Of a stretch of 22,407 nucleotides of DNA, positions 1-8,885 are shown piece after piece; position 1 is the stretch's first letter; each line of letters begins with the position of its first letter. The DNA comes from Coemansia sp. RSA 1804 (taxonomy: Eukaryota; Kickxellomycota; Kickxellomycetes; Kickxellales; Kickxellaceae): positions 1-22,407 of the forward strand of contig JANBTH010000283.1 in NCBI GenBank assembly GCA_027578815.1, read 5' to 3'. The notes under the pieces are model-generated. The model saw only the letters and a program-made list of their open reading frames with translations. It searched no databases and was not told the DNA's origin. Made by a program: the position numbers and the translations under genes.

Positions 1-210
1 AATGCTAGCATAACATTCCAATAACTAGCATACAGCTAAATGACCAAGAAGACCTTTATCGCCATATCCAATAGAAGTAAAGGAAATCATGTTGGATACA
101 GCAAATAAGGCGTTAAACAAATCTAGCTGTGCCTTCCTATGAGACAAGGTGGTTGCTATTGTAACTGAGCTGTCCGGACGTAGAGATCGTCTAGATATGT
201 GTCGTCAAAG

Positions 211-3200
211 TCATACACCCATCAGCGCCTGCTCGACTATCCTTGCTTGTTCTGCTTTGTATACATTAGACACTCCTGTAACAGGCGCTGCCAAGGGACC
301 CCGGCCAATGTACTTTAAATGCGATCCAGCAGGAAGAAGCAATTGAAGCCGAGGCTGCACAAAGGTGTATACGCCAGCGTTCATGGTTTCTTCTTGACAC
401 CAGATAAACTCGGTCGCATGCGCAAAACGCCGAATCTCATTCTCAATGAGCTTGCTCGGGAACGGGCAAAGCTCCTCAATCCTCACAACGGCAATCGAGT
501 CTCCAAGACGGCCCTTCTCTGCAGCCACCGCCTTTGCAAGATCATAATAGAGCTTTCCTGAAACGAAGATAATGCGCTTCACGTCTTCAGGCGCAGATGC
601 TAGCGAATCGGAAATCACAGGCCTAAATGAGGTTCCAGGAGCCATGTCCTCAAGGGTAGATGTGGCTGCCGCGAGTCTAAGCAGTGTTTTAGGACCTGCA
701 ACAACAAGCGGCTTGCGATAGTTGCGCTTCATCTGTCTCCGAAGCAAGTGGAATATCTGTGCAGGGGTGGTAGGCACTACAACATGTACGTTCGGATTCT
801 GAACCGTCTGAGGATTGGACAGATCCATTGGCGTGTTGCACATTTGCAGGAACCGCTCGATGCGCGAAGAGGAGTGCTCTGGGCCAGCCCCGTCATATCC
901 ATGCGGCAGAAGCATGACCAACCCTGACTGGCGCAGCCACTTTGTCTCGCCACTTGTAATGTATGTATCGATGATGACCTGGGCGGTGTTGTTGAAGTCA
1001 CCAAACTGCGCCTCCCATATGGGAAGGATGTTTGGGCTCTGGATCGAAACGCCATACTCGAATCCAAGCACGGCAAGCTCGCTGAGATTTGAATTGGCCA
1101 CCTCGATCCTTCCCTGGCCGTCTCCAATCTTGTTGAGCGGGATGTACACATTCTCAGTCTCCTGGCACACAAACATGGCGTGCCGCTGGCTAAATGTTCC
1201 ACGTCCGACATCTTGCCCACAGAGACGTATGTTGTATCCTTCCTTCAGCAAGGTGCCAAAGGCAAGAGCCTCTGCCGTTGCCCAGTCAACTGGCTTGTTT
1301 TCGCGGAGCTTTTGCAGACGCGGCTGTACATGGTGTTTTGCTAGTCGTGGATGCACTTTGAATGCCTCGTCTACAAGGACTGACTTTTCGCCAACCTCGC
1401 GCAGCGTGTCCTTTGCCACACCCGTGTCAGTGGTTGTAACAGCCTCTTTTGGCATTACCAGCCCAGCCCACTTGCCTTTCAGATGGTCTGCCTAAAAACA
1501 AATGAAAACGGACATGCACATACACACATATTCAACAAAACGCATGCATGCGGAGTTTATATAATGCTCATGTATAAGGAACAAGTCAAGCAATAAAGCA
1601 AAGCGCCACACACGGCTTTTTCTTCGCTAATACATAAAAATAATCAATTCCGGCTCGAGCATACGCCACCCTATCACAATATCGTGCCTACCTCTGGAAC
1701 AAAGCCTTTGCTGGCATCAAGCTCAGCCTCCAAATGTCCTGTAAACAAGGAGCTCATTTGCTTGACGTCCTCGTCCGATACAACGTTATCTTGCTACACA
1801 TTTTGCAGAACAGCAGTTTTGTAAAATAAAGAAGGAATCAGATGGTTTCTTTTGGCGCTTGGTTGCGGTGAATGGCGGCAATGTGTACATAAGCAACAGC
1901 AGCAACACAAACCCCGGTTTATCTACTTGCGATCTTACCTTTAGCCTGCGCTCGTAGAGCTTTGGGATGCTTTCGCGAGATCTGATTATGTTGTACATCA
2001 GCGGCTGTGTGAACGATGGCTCGTCGAGCTCGTTGTGGCCCCAGCGGCGGAATGTGATCAGATCAACGATGACGTCTCTGCGGAAAAGCCTGCGGTACTC
2101 GAACGCAACGCGCATTGCGCGGGCAACCTCCTCAGGATAGTCGCCGTTGACATGGATGACCGGGGCATCTACCAGCTTTGCAATGTCAGACGTGTACATT
2201 GTCGAGCGTGCATTTGTTGCTGGGGTCGTGTAGCCAATCTGGTTGTTGACAATGAGATGGATGGTTCCGCCAAGACTAAAGTGCGGAAGATTCGACAGCC
2301 CCAGCGTCTCCATCACAACACCCTGTCCAGTGAATGCAGCATCTCCGTGTATTTGGATGCCAATCAGCTTGTCTCCCAGCACACAGTTCGGATCGGTGCT
2401 GTTATTATACAGATACATCTGCTTTGCACGCCCGTAGCCAGAGACCACCGGATTGACAGCCTCAAGGTGAGAGGGGTTGTGGAGCATAGTTACATGGAGG
2501 TTGTCCTTGCATCCATAGTTGAGGCTGGGCGAGTTGGCTATGTGCGATATAACGTCGCCAGACGCTGGAAGGTCCTCGGGAAACTCGGCATGTCCCTGAA
2601 GTTTGTGGAACAGCGCGCGAGGCGGGTACTTTAGAAGATCGACAAGTATATTGAGTCTTCCACGGTGTGGCATTCCGAGAACTGCTTCCGTGACTCCTGC
2701 ATGGTTGCAAAGGCTGAACAACTCGTCCAAGGCTACAATTGTACTTTCTGCACCTTCAAGTCCATAGCGCTTTACCTGCCCAAACTTTTTTTGCATAAAC
2801 CTGTCAAAAGCCTACAAGGTGCAGTTAAAAGGATGGCAATAACAATAACAACAACAATTGCAACAGCATGGCATATGCTGGCTGCAGACACAATATTGTT
2901 AGCAGAACCGCTAGAAGATAAAATACACAAAAATGCAGAATAGTGCATGTTCATTGTTCAAAAGTTTTTTTGCATATACATATCCCGACTTGCCTCTGAA
3001 TGAATCAACAGCTCAAGGTATATGCGCCTTTTTGCATCGTCAACCTGTATTTCATGGCTCGCAGTCTCAACATAATCAGCAAACCATCTTCTGACAGCAG
3101 CATCGGGGATGTGTTCAAACTCGTAGGCGACATGGCCAGAGTAGGTTTCCTTGAGCGCTTGGTGGATCTCGGCCATAGTGGCTGCATCCCTGGGCTGGCT

Positions 3201-3608
3201 GGAGCTTGAGATAGACAAAATACCGTCTATATTGAATGACTGGCCCTCGTTGGTTAGGCCATAGCGAGCTGGATCAAGTTCTGGGATTGCCGTCTTCTTC
3301 TGCATTCCCAGAGGATCGAGATCGGTGCTTCTATGTCCGATGCTGCGGTACGCATTCACAAAACAAACAAGCGCCGAATGAGTCTGCCGATTGCGTAGCT
3401 GATCAGGCGTGTAGTCCGTGTACTCTAGAGTCTTTGGAACACGGTAGCCATAGACAACGTCCTCATGGTAAAAACGTTTGAGACTGGTGGTTCTTAGGGC
3501 GGCGGAGGTGGCAGTAGCTATGGCAGACAAAATGTTTCGTGACTGTATTCTTCCAGGGTTTGCAACATTGCTATGAAGCACGCGGGAGCCGCAGACTCGC
3601 TTCCACAT
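211..3608 (-). CDS. DHTKD1: DHTKD1-type 2-oxoadipate/2-oxoglutarate dehydrogenase E1, mitochondrial (4 exons)
   Basis: Thiamine-diphosphate E1 that decarboxylates a 2-oxo acid (2-oxoadipate in lysine/tryptophan breakdown for the DHTKD1 branch) and passes the acyl group to the E2 lipoyl domain in the mitochondrial matrix. Exons on the minus strand are 3608-2994, 2811-1939, 1793-1692 and 1491-211, all joined in phase 0, giving 956 residues. The N-terminus is Arg/Ser-rich with almost no acidic residues, like a matrix presequence, followed by the VYGYR motif typical of DHTKD1. Visible motifs are GMPHRGRLN (about 251), HGDAAFTGQG (about 360, ThDP pocket), IVNNQIGYTTP (about 392), WGHNELDEP, and DVGRGTFSQRHA (about 624, transketolase-like pyrimidine domain). 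The N-terminal E2-docking motif of canonical OGDH is absent and length is near human DHTKD1 (919), so I prefer DHTKD1 over OGDH/KGD1. The start is the ATG before the presequence; a longer upstream reading frame adds a hydrophobic leader and was not used. Confidence 0.9.
2812..2993 (-). other. GC-AG intron 1 of the DHTKD1-type gene
   Basis: This 182-nt intron has donor GAG|GCAAGT and acceptor TTGTAG|GCT. Protein continuity forces this choice: exon 1 ends IHSE and exon 2 begins AFDRF, as the family alignment expects. Reading through hits a stop after 11 codons. No in-frame GT donor restores the frame. GC-AG introns are a known minority class spliced by the major spliceosome, and GCAAGT is their usual strong donor. 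Confidence 0.85.
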
Positions 3609-4209
3609 GGTGGCAATATGGCAGCAGTGTTTCTTGTTGATAGCAACAGTGGTATTTAGAAGAGCAAAGAGTAAATATAGAGGGAGAGAGAAAATGAACA
3701 AAAGAATAAACAAACGGAGGAAAAGGGGGAACCCCTACCAAAGAAGGGCTTATGCTTTTGGTCTCTTTATATTTCGAACGGGTCATTCCAATATCCACAG
3801 CACATACGCGCAATAGCAAACATCCAGCGGTTTCTTTTTTTTTTGTCTTCTCACACGAGAAACAAGATGCCACTGTCTCCGCACATCAGTCACTCGTATT
3901 CGGCGAAACGGATACTTGCAGCTCGTCAAAATAATAATGCGATACAACGGCAGTTTGGAAATCACATATTTTTTAGACAAAGGAAACACTTGCACACATG
4001 ACCAAAATGCATTATTTATCTCCCTTAAAAGACTTGTTGACTCAGGAGGGGATATACACAAGAATTCTCACGGTGGTTTGCTGGAGTAGGGGAGGGCGAG
4101 GGTAGCTGGAGTCGATGCTGGGATGGAATACATGGATTTGAAGCAAAGAGAACTACAGCGAAAGAAAGAATGAGAACCAGAATGGCAGAACCTGGGCGGT
4201 TATACAAAC
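3609..4209. other. Intergenic region between the E1 gene and DCTN3
   Basis: About 600 nt separating two minus-strand genes. It holds the E1 promoter (candidate TATA at 3766-3771) and the DCTN3 3' end. A T10 run lies at about 3835-3844. Short reading frames here have no recognisable motif and low-complexity composition; I see no gene. Confidence 0.6.
3766..3771 (-). promoter_or_regulatory. Candidate TATA box for the DHTKD1-type gene
   Basis: TATAAA on the minus strand, about 160 nt upstream of the ATG at 3608. The spacing is plausible for a TATA element plus 5' leader, but no transcript data are available here. Confidence 0.4.
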
Positions 4210-4906
4210 TCAAACCTGCTGTTTGCGGGAAATGGATTCCAAATCGGCCACCTTGCGCTCAATTGCCGTTAGAGCCTGATCCCATTGCACAAACATCTCT
4301 GAAAGAACCTCGGTTTCAGCATAATATCTGTCGATAACCGATGAAATGTCAGCAGCCACTGCTCTGAACTCTGATGCCTGAACATTGTGCTGCTGCTCGA
4401 CGGCCCGCGCCCTGGTCTGCTGCTCGGCTGCCTTCGAGTATTCGGGTCGATTGATCTGTGCTTGTAGGTCGCCAATCGACCGCATATCAGAAACGGTCTG
4501 TAACGCAGTGTCATTTAGCATAATCAGCTCTGCTTTAGCACCAATGCCAAGAAGACGTCGGCTGTGCTCAAGGGCCCCGTCATCGTCAATAATGTCCCTG
4601 AGCTTCTCATCTACATTATAAACACAAGTCGCTCCATATGCATGCGTGCTTCCTTACGGTGAATTATCTTTAGTGAACGTCGAGTCAAAATATAATAATT
4701 AAAGAAAACAGCAACATTTATTGTTTTGACATACATTTCTCAAGACCCTTTGACAGAGTTGCATTCTCCGATAGTGCTCTGTTCAGTTTGTGTTCAATAA
4801 GCGCAACTTGGCTAACCAGATTTTCCGACTCTTCGCCTGTTGGCAAATGCGTGCTGCTGTAAACACCACGCTCCAGCACCTCGAGACGTGCCGCAAGGTC
4901 TTCCAT
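4210..4906 (-). CDS. DCTN3: Dynactin subunit 3 (p24/p22) (2 exons)
   Basis: Shoulder subunit of dynactin, the cofactor that couples cytoplasmic dynein to cargo; p24 forms helical bundles with p150Glued and dynamitin arms. Exons are 4906-4735 and 4610-4210, separated by a 124-nt intron (donor AAT|GTATGT, acceptor AATGTAG|AT). Phase 1 joins them to make a Tyr codon in LEKYEKLRDI. The product is 190 residues, close to human DCTN3 (186). It opens with the family-like heptad pattern (MEDLAARLEVLERGVY), and near the C-terminus carries LSEMFVQWDQAL, matching the conserved FVQWD segment of p24 proteins. The protein is predicted mostly helical/coiled coil, with no membrane segment. The gene shares a 391-nt divergent promoter region with the P1 gene. 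Sequence conservation in this family is low, so the call rests on the FVQWD block, length and helical layout. Confidence 0.86.
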
Positions 4907-5297
4907 CGGTCCTCACAAGAAATTAGTACAAATGCAAGATGAAAGAAGCTCTTTTTGACGAAGAGTAGAAGAATGTTGAAGAACTTTGGTCAATTCAATA
5001 AAGAGCAAAAGGTGAAAACGAGGTAGAAAAAGGAGCTACCAGTGTCAACAAACAGCATACACACAAACCATCAAGCACGCCATGATCTGATCTCTGGAGA
5101 TCCGCTAAGCAATGCTGTTATTTGCCTTCTATTGCTATTATTTTGTACTTTTCCACAGCGAAGATTGCAAATTCCCTCTTTCTCCTTAACATTTCCCACC
5201 TTGTGTTTGAAAAACGCGATTGATCTCCTTTTGTGAGTTAAAAACCTTTGTCGTCTCGTACAACACACCTTATAACTGAATCTATTAACTAGTCAAA
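4907..5297. promoter_or_regulatory. Divergent promoter region, DCTN3 / RPLP1
   Basis: 391 nt between two divergent starts (ATG at 4906 minus, ATG at 5298 plus). The RPLP1 side is pyrimidine-rich for about 120 nt before the start, as often seen in ribosomal-protein leaders. No clear TATAAA or other recognised motif was found, and no separate gene. Confidence 0.6.
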
Positions 5298-6179
5298 ATG
5301 TCCATCGCTGAGAAGGCCATCGTTTACGCCACCCTTATCCTCGCCGACGACAACGTCGATGTCACCGTAAGTATCCATCATAGTTGGCGACTCGGGAATG
5401 CGATGGATGCGCATCTATAGCAGATTTCCGGATAGAAGGGGACGAGAAAGGATTCGAGTGAAATGGACGATGGATACGCATCTTTCAGAAAATGGGAGAG
5501 GGGGATATCCGACTGGCTTGCACATTTGGAAAAAGTGAATTCCGGAGGGATAGTCAAATTTCGCCAATTTGCGCGTGTTGCGAGTATTCTTCTAATTCGC
5601 TGGGGGAGACGTGGATAGTTTGGTATTCTGCACATGCAATACCGGAACAGGGCTTGAGAAGAGCCTAGCGATGCATCTATACTAGTTTGTTGCAAGCTAG
5701 GCTGTGTTCGCTGACATGCTTGTTCCAAAGGGTCAAATGCACCAGTCGAGTTCTCTCTCATTCACTCATTCCATTCGCCCCTTCTTGCTGTTTATGAAAC
5801 AGAACAGCCGCAGTATTGAACATACAAAGCAACAGTTTGAACTTGGTAACTAATCGCCACACTTTCCATCTTTTTACTTTTTTTTTTTTTTTTTTTTTTT
5901 TGCATTGTGAAACCTGCGTTGTAGGCTGACAAGCTTGAGGCTATCACCAAGGCAGCCAACGTCCCCGTTGAGCCCATCTACTTCAGCCTGTTCGCCAAGG
6001 CCTTCGAGGGCAGGGACGTCAACGAGCTTCTTCTGAACGTTGGCTCTGCTGCCGCTGCTGCCCCCGCTGGTGGTGCTGCCGCTGGAGCTGGTGCCGCTGC
6101 CGCCGATGAGCCCGCAGCTGCCGCCGCCGAGGAGGAGGAGGAGTCCGACGAGGACATGGGCTTCGGTCTCTTCGACTAA
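5298..6179 (+). CDS. RPLP1: 60S acidic ribosomal protein P1 (2 exons)
   Basis: P1 pairs with P2 on P0 to form the lateral stalk of the 60S subunit, which recruits and activates translational GTPases. Exons are 5298-5366 and 5925-6179, encoding 107 residues. The join is in phase 0 (VDVT|ADKLEAITKAA). The N-terminal helical dimerisation domain (about 1-65) is followed by an Ala/Gly hinge (about 66-90), an acidic EEEEESDED stretch, and the diagnostic C-terminal tail DDMGFGLFD-type ending (here EDMGFGLFD). Length and tail are exactly as expected for the family. Codon use is strongly biased to C-ending codons, consistent with high expression. The 558-nt intron is the longest of the introns defined by protein continuity in the window. 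Confidence 0.97.
5367..5924 (+). other. Long intron of RPLP1
   Basis: 558 nt, donor GTAAGT, acceptor GTTGTAG, with a branch-like TAACTAAT at about 5847 and a 24-nt T run at 5878-5901 as polypyrimidine tract. It contains three related short motifs: gatgGATGCGCATCTATA (5402-5419), a diverged copy (5468-5484), and GCGATGCATCTATA (5668-5681). There is also an 8-bp inverted repeat (AGCCTAGC 5662-5669 / GCTAGGCT 5696-5703). I looked for box C/D and H/ACA hallmarks of an intronic snoRNA and did not find a convincing set. Confidence 0.85.
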
Positions 6180-6518
6180 GCAAAAAAGTGCGAGGTGTGT
6201 TCTCTTTTCTTGATAGGGTTTCCCCTTTTTTCATCTTGGCAGGGAGGGAGTTGTTGTTATCTAGTTAGTGACGTTTTCTTTTCTCCTTTGTTTTCGAATG
6301 GTTTAGAGAAGAACCTTATTCCTTTATTGTAGACACTCTGTAGATTCATTCAGCATGCGTGATTCTGTTGGACTTGCTTGCCACGGATATTCTGTTTTTC
6401 CGCTAGACGAGTTCCGTTCCATAACACGGGATCCAGTAAGGTTGTAATGATCTCATTTGCTTGTTTGCTTGCTTAGCCATTGGCTTTAACTCCAACTGAG
6501 GGAATTGATAGAGCACTC

Positions 6519-6711
6519 TAGTGGCGGGATTAGCGGCGTGCGAACGAACGCTGTGCAATATTCCTTCAGGCAAGAGGAGAATAAGATAAGCAAGCTATAG
6601 CAATAGCAATAACAGTAGCAGTCACAGGTTAGGAATCCTGGAGATTGGTTGCGTGGACAGGGCTAAATGATTATCCCCGTTCCAGGATCTGGTATCTTTT
6701 TCCCGCCACTA
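6519..6711. repeat. 11-bp inverted repeat with E2F-like arms
   Basis: Arms 6519-6529 and 6701-6711 are perfect reverse complements. The right arm with its upstream Ts reads TTTTTCCCGCCACTA, which fits the E2F consensus TTTSSCGC on the plus strand; the left arm is the same site on the minus strand. Whether it acts as a paired binding site or is a chance repeat cannot be told from sequence. Confidence 0.5.
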
Positions 6712-6884
6712 CAGTGGAGAAACCCAAATAGGGTACGTCAGCAGACGACGACGGGTCTGAAAACAATAGCGATAGCGATAACGATGTTTGCCAAAATTCC
6801 AGCCGATCGAATAGACCTGGATAGATAAGCAGCCCATCTAACACATGTATCCAAATCAGCAGCTAACAAGACCACGGAGTCGCT

Positions 6885-6890
6885 TATAAA
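6885..6890 (+). promoter_or_regulatory. Candidate TATA box for the thioesterase gene
   Basis: TATAAA in the context CGCTTATAAACAGAGG, 157 nt upstream of the thioesterase ATG. Spacing resembles that of the candidate TATA box of the E1 gene. Confidence 0.45.
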
Positions 6891-7046
6891 CAGAGGACTG
6901 TTCCTTCGGATATCTTTTCCTTTCCATTCATTATCCTCTACCGTGATTTATTTATTCGTCTACTTGTTTGCTTTTCCTTTGGACTTTTTACAACTGCGTA
7001 ATCACCAACCGTATCAAACACATACATTTTCCAAGAAAGACAGACG

Positions 7047-7529
7047 ATGACAGGTGCTACTTCGATACTCAGCCATATCAACAAGGTCGTGGAGGCGGCG
7101 CGTCAGCGCGGGGGATTCGATGCAATGTGCTTCAACAAGATGACAGTGCTTGAGGCGGAGAAAGGGCGTGTTCGTGGCGAGGTAGCGGTGGCCAAGGAGT
7201 ATCTGAACACAATTGGATCAACTCACGGCGGATGGCTTTCGACGCTGGTGGACGTCGGCGGGTCGCTGGCTGTTGCGTCCCACGGGTTTGCGACCAACGG
7301 CGTGTCGACCGACATATCGGTGTCATTCCTGGCCGGATCCAAGGAGGGCGACAAGATAGTCTTCGATGCCCAGGTGCTGAAGCTTGGCAACACGCTGGCC
7401 TACACGCGTGTGGACATCTTTGCCAACAGCAGGATGATTGCCACTGGAAGCCACACAAAGTACATTGCGCGTGAGACTGCCGCAAAGAAAGAAGCAGCAG
7501 CAGCAGCAGCAGCAGAAAAGCCAGAGTAA
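7047..7529 (+). CDS. Hotdog-fold acyl-CoA thioesterase (ACOT13/THEM2-like, PaaI family)
   Basis: Single-exon 160-residue protein of the PaaI/4HBT hotdog family, which hydrolyses acyl-CoA thioesters and works as a dimer or tetramer. The diagnostic block is LNTIGSTHGGWLSTLVD, with Asn54, His60 and Asp69 spaced exactly as the catalytic Asn-His-Asp of human THEM2 (N50, H56, D65). Downstream, VSTDISVSFL and GNTLAYTRVDIF follow the beta strands of the fold, and GSHTKYIA is the usual closing strand. The tail is unusual: seven Ala from a (GCA)7 repeat, then EKPE. There is no clear mitochondrial presequence, though the first 20 residues are amphipathic (INKVVEAARQR). The start ATG has context GACGATGAC; a polyadenylation-like AATAAA follows 94 nt after the stop. 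It is convergent with the kinase gene, 213 nt away. Physiological substrate unknown. Confidence 0.9.
   Translation: MTGATSILSHINKVVEAARQRGGFDAMCFNKMTVLEAEKGRVRGEVAVAKEYLNTIGSTHGGWLSTLVDVGGSLAVASHGFATNGVSTDISVSFLAGSKEGDKIVFDAQVLKLGNTLAYTRVDIFANSRMIATGSHTKYIARETAAKKEAAAAAAAEKPE
7494..7514 (+). repeat. (GCA)7 microsatellite in the thioesterase C-terminus
   Basis: Seven perfect GCA units encode the polyalanine tract near the end of the thioesterase. The tract lies after the folded domain, so length changes should be tolerated. Confidence 0.9.
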
Positions 7530-7622
7530 CAGAACAGCAGGTTGATTTCTGAGTCATGCAGTCGGGAGGGGGGTTTTGTTGTTGTTGCTGCATTCTTTAC
7601 GTCAAGATGCAAAGGACGCGTT

Positions 7623-7628
7623 AATAAA
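7623..7628 (+). terminator. Candidate polyadenylation signal of the thioesterase gene
   Basis: AATAAA 94 nt after the thioesterase stop codon, in the 213-nt convergent space before the kinase 3' end. Confidence 0.5.
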
Positions 7629-7742
7629 GACCCAGATAAAAAAACAAGGAAATGATGAACCCAAGAGTAAGAGATAAAAACAAGAGAAGTAGAAAAGAAG
7701 GCTTCTTCCAGAGCTGTGCAGTGCGCTGTTAGAGTGCGCGCA

Positions 7743-8885
7743 TTACTTGCCCACCCATCCGCCGGGAAGTGAGCTGCTGGCAGCGGCACCGGCGTCTGCA
7801 GCGGGGTGAGAGGATTGGGCGTCCTCACCGATCTGGGCCGGTTCGTTCGTAAGTTTACCATCAGTGAACGAGTCGCCGGCGTTGCTGGAGGACGAGCTGC
7901 TCGTGGTGTTCTGGCTGAGCCGCCTCATGCGATTGACAGCCTGGATCTTGAAGAAGGCGCGACGAAGCGTGGCACGCGCATTGAAGTTCTCAATAACGCT
8001 TGGCAGCAGATCGTGCGTGTACTCGTGGGACCCGGTCATCCACGGGTGCTTCAGCGCCTCCTCGGCGGTCATCCGGTCGCTGGGGTTGCCGCACATACAG
8101 CGGCGGACAAAGTCCTTGGCGTTGTCGGAGATGCCCCACCAGTAGCGCTCGTCAAATTCGATGTTGCCGTTCACCATGGCGTTCATCAAGTCGTTGGGCG
8201 CCTTGTATCTCCAGAACGGCGGGTATCCGCACATTGTCGAAAAAGTCACCACGCCCAGCGACCATATATCCACGGGCTTTCCGTGGCCATGGCGCAGAAG
8301 CACCTCAGGCGCCACGTATCCAAACGACCCGCACATTGTGTTAAGCACCTCGTCGTCGCTCTTCATGATGCGCGCAATGCCAAAGTCCGCCAGCATCAGC
8401 GGCGCGTCGGGCGAGTTGTCCAGGAAGATAAAGTTCTCGGGCTTAATGTCTCTGTGGACTATGTTGTGGCGGTGGAGATACGCAATTGACTCCAGGCCGC
8501 AGCGAATGAGCTTTGCAGCGTCGCCCTCCGTGAACCGTCCGTACTCGGCTATCTTGTTGAACAGCTCGCCACCCGTGCACAGCTGGAACACCAGGTAGTA
8601 CTTGTCCTTGGACTCGAACCAGTCCAGCAGCTTCACAATGTTCGGGTGATGCAGGTGCCGCACAATGTTGATTTCCTTGATCACCATGGCCTCGTCCTCG
8701 TTGAGCGCCGACTTCTTGATCACCTTGACTGCCACCTGACGCCCGTCAGGGTTGAATGTCGCCTGCCGTACCTCGCCAAACGTGCCTGCGCCCAGAACCT
8801 TTCCGAACGTGTAGTACTGCTTGCGCTCGTACGACTCGGGCTGCTGCGCAAGGTGGTGCCACATTCCGCGAATCGTTGACGACAT
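7743..8885 (-). CDS. CMK1: Calcium/calmodulin-dependent protein kinase, CaMKI-like
   Basis: Single-exon Ser/Thr kinase of 380 residues. All kinase motifs are intact: glycine loop GAGTFGEV (32-39), VAVK Lys54, alpha-C Glu71, HRDIKPEN (144-151), DFG (167-169), and VAPE (191-194). The activation loop has NTMCGSFGY with Thr183 aligned to the CaMKK-phosphorylated Thr of CaMKI. After the kinase domain (ending about 283), residues 297-323 (FNARATLRRAFFKIQAVNRM) resemble the autoinhibitory and calmodulin-binding helix of CaMKI, which supports Ca2+/calmodulin control. The C-terminal 55 residues are Ser/Ala-rich and probably disordered. I chose the ATG at 8885 (MSSTIRGMW); the upstream in-frame ATG at 8960 adds an unlike, hydrophobic segment. 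Fungal orthologues act in calcium signalling, stress and growth; the precise role here is inferred only from the family. The upstream 600 nt is a strong pyrimidine tract on this strand and may be a long leader. Confidence 0.93.
   Translation of the reverse strand: MSSTIRGMWHHLAQQPESYERKQYYTFGKVLGAGTFGEVRQATFNPDGRQVAVKVIKKSALNEDEAMVIKEINIVRHLHHPNIVKLLDWFESKDKYYLVFQLCTGGELFNKIAEYGRFTEGDAAKLIRCGLESIAYLHRHNIVHRDIKPENFIFLDNSPDAPLMLADFGIARIMKSDDEVLNTMCGSFGYVAPEVLLRHGHGKPVDIWSLGVVTFSTMCGYPPFWRYKAPNDLMNAMVNGNIEFDERYWWGISDNAKDFVRRCMCGNPSDRMTAEEALKHPWMTGSHEYTHDLLPSVIENFNARATLRRAFFKIQAVNRMRRLSQNTTSSSSSSNAGDSFTDGKLTNEPAQIGEDAQSSHPAADAGAAASSSLPGGWVGK

Larger units (their letters stand above)
6180..7046. 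other. RPLP1 3' region and thioesterase promoter region
   Basis: 867 nt without a supported gene. It holds an 11-bp perfect inverted repeat, TAGTGGCGGGA (6519-6529) / TCCCGCCACTA (6701-6711), whose arms read as E2F-like TTCCCGCC sites. Inside lies a second inverted repeat, ATCCTGGA (6635-6642) / TCCAGGAT (6681-6688). A TATA-like element follows at 6885-6890. Short A/G-rich repeats such as AGCGATAGCGATAACGAT occur near 6770. Confidence 0.6.

Noticed and set aside
777..1220. 147-codon minus-strand frame and the 815-1495 plus-strand frame inside the E1 gene
   Set aside because: Both are shadows of the strongly conserved E1 exon 4; neither has homologous motifs.
211..3608. Canonical 2-oxoglutarate dehydrogenase (KGD1/OGDH)
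   Set aside because: The N-terminal E2-docking region is missing and many diagnostic blocks match DHTKD1 better. The general E1 family call stands either way.
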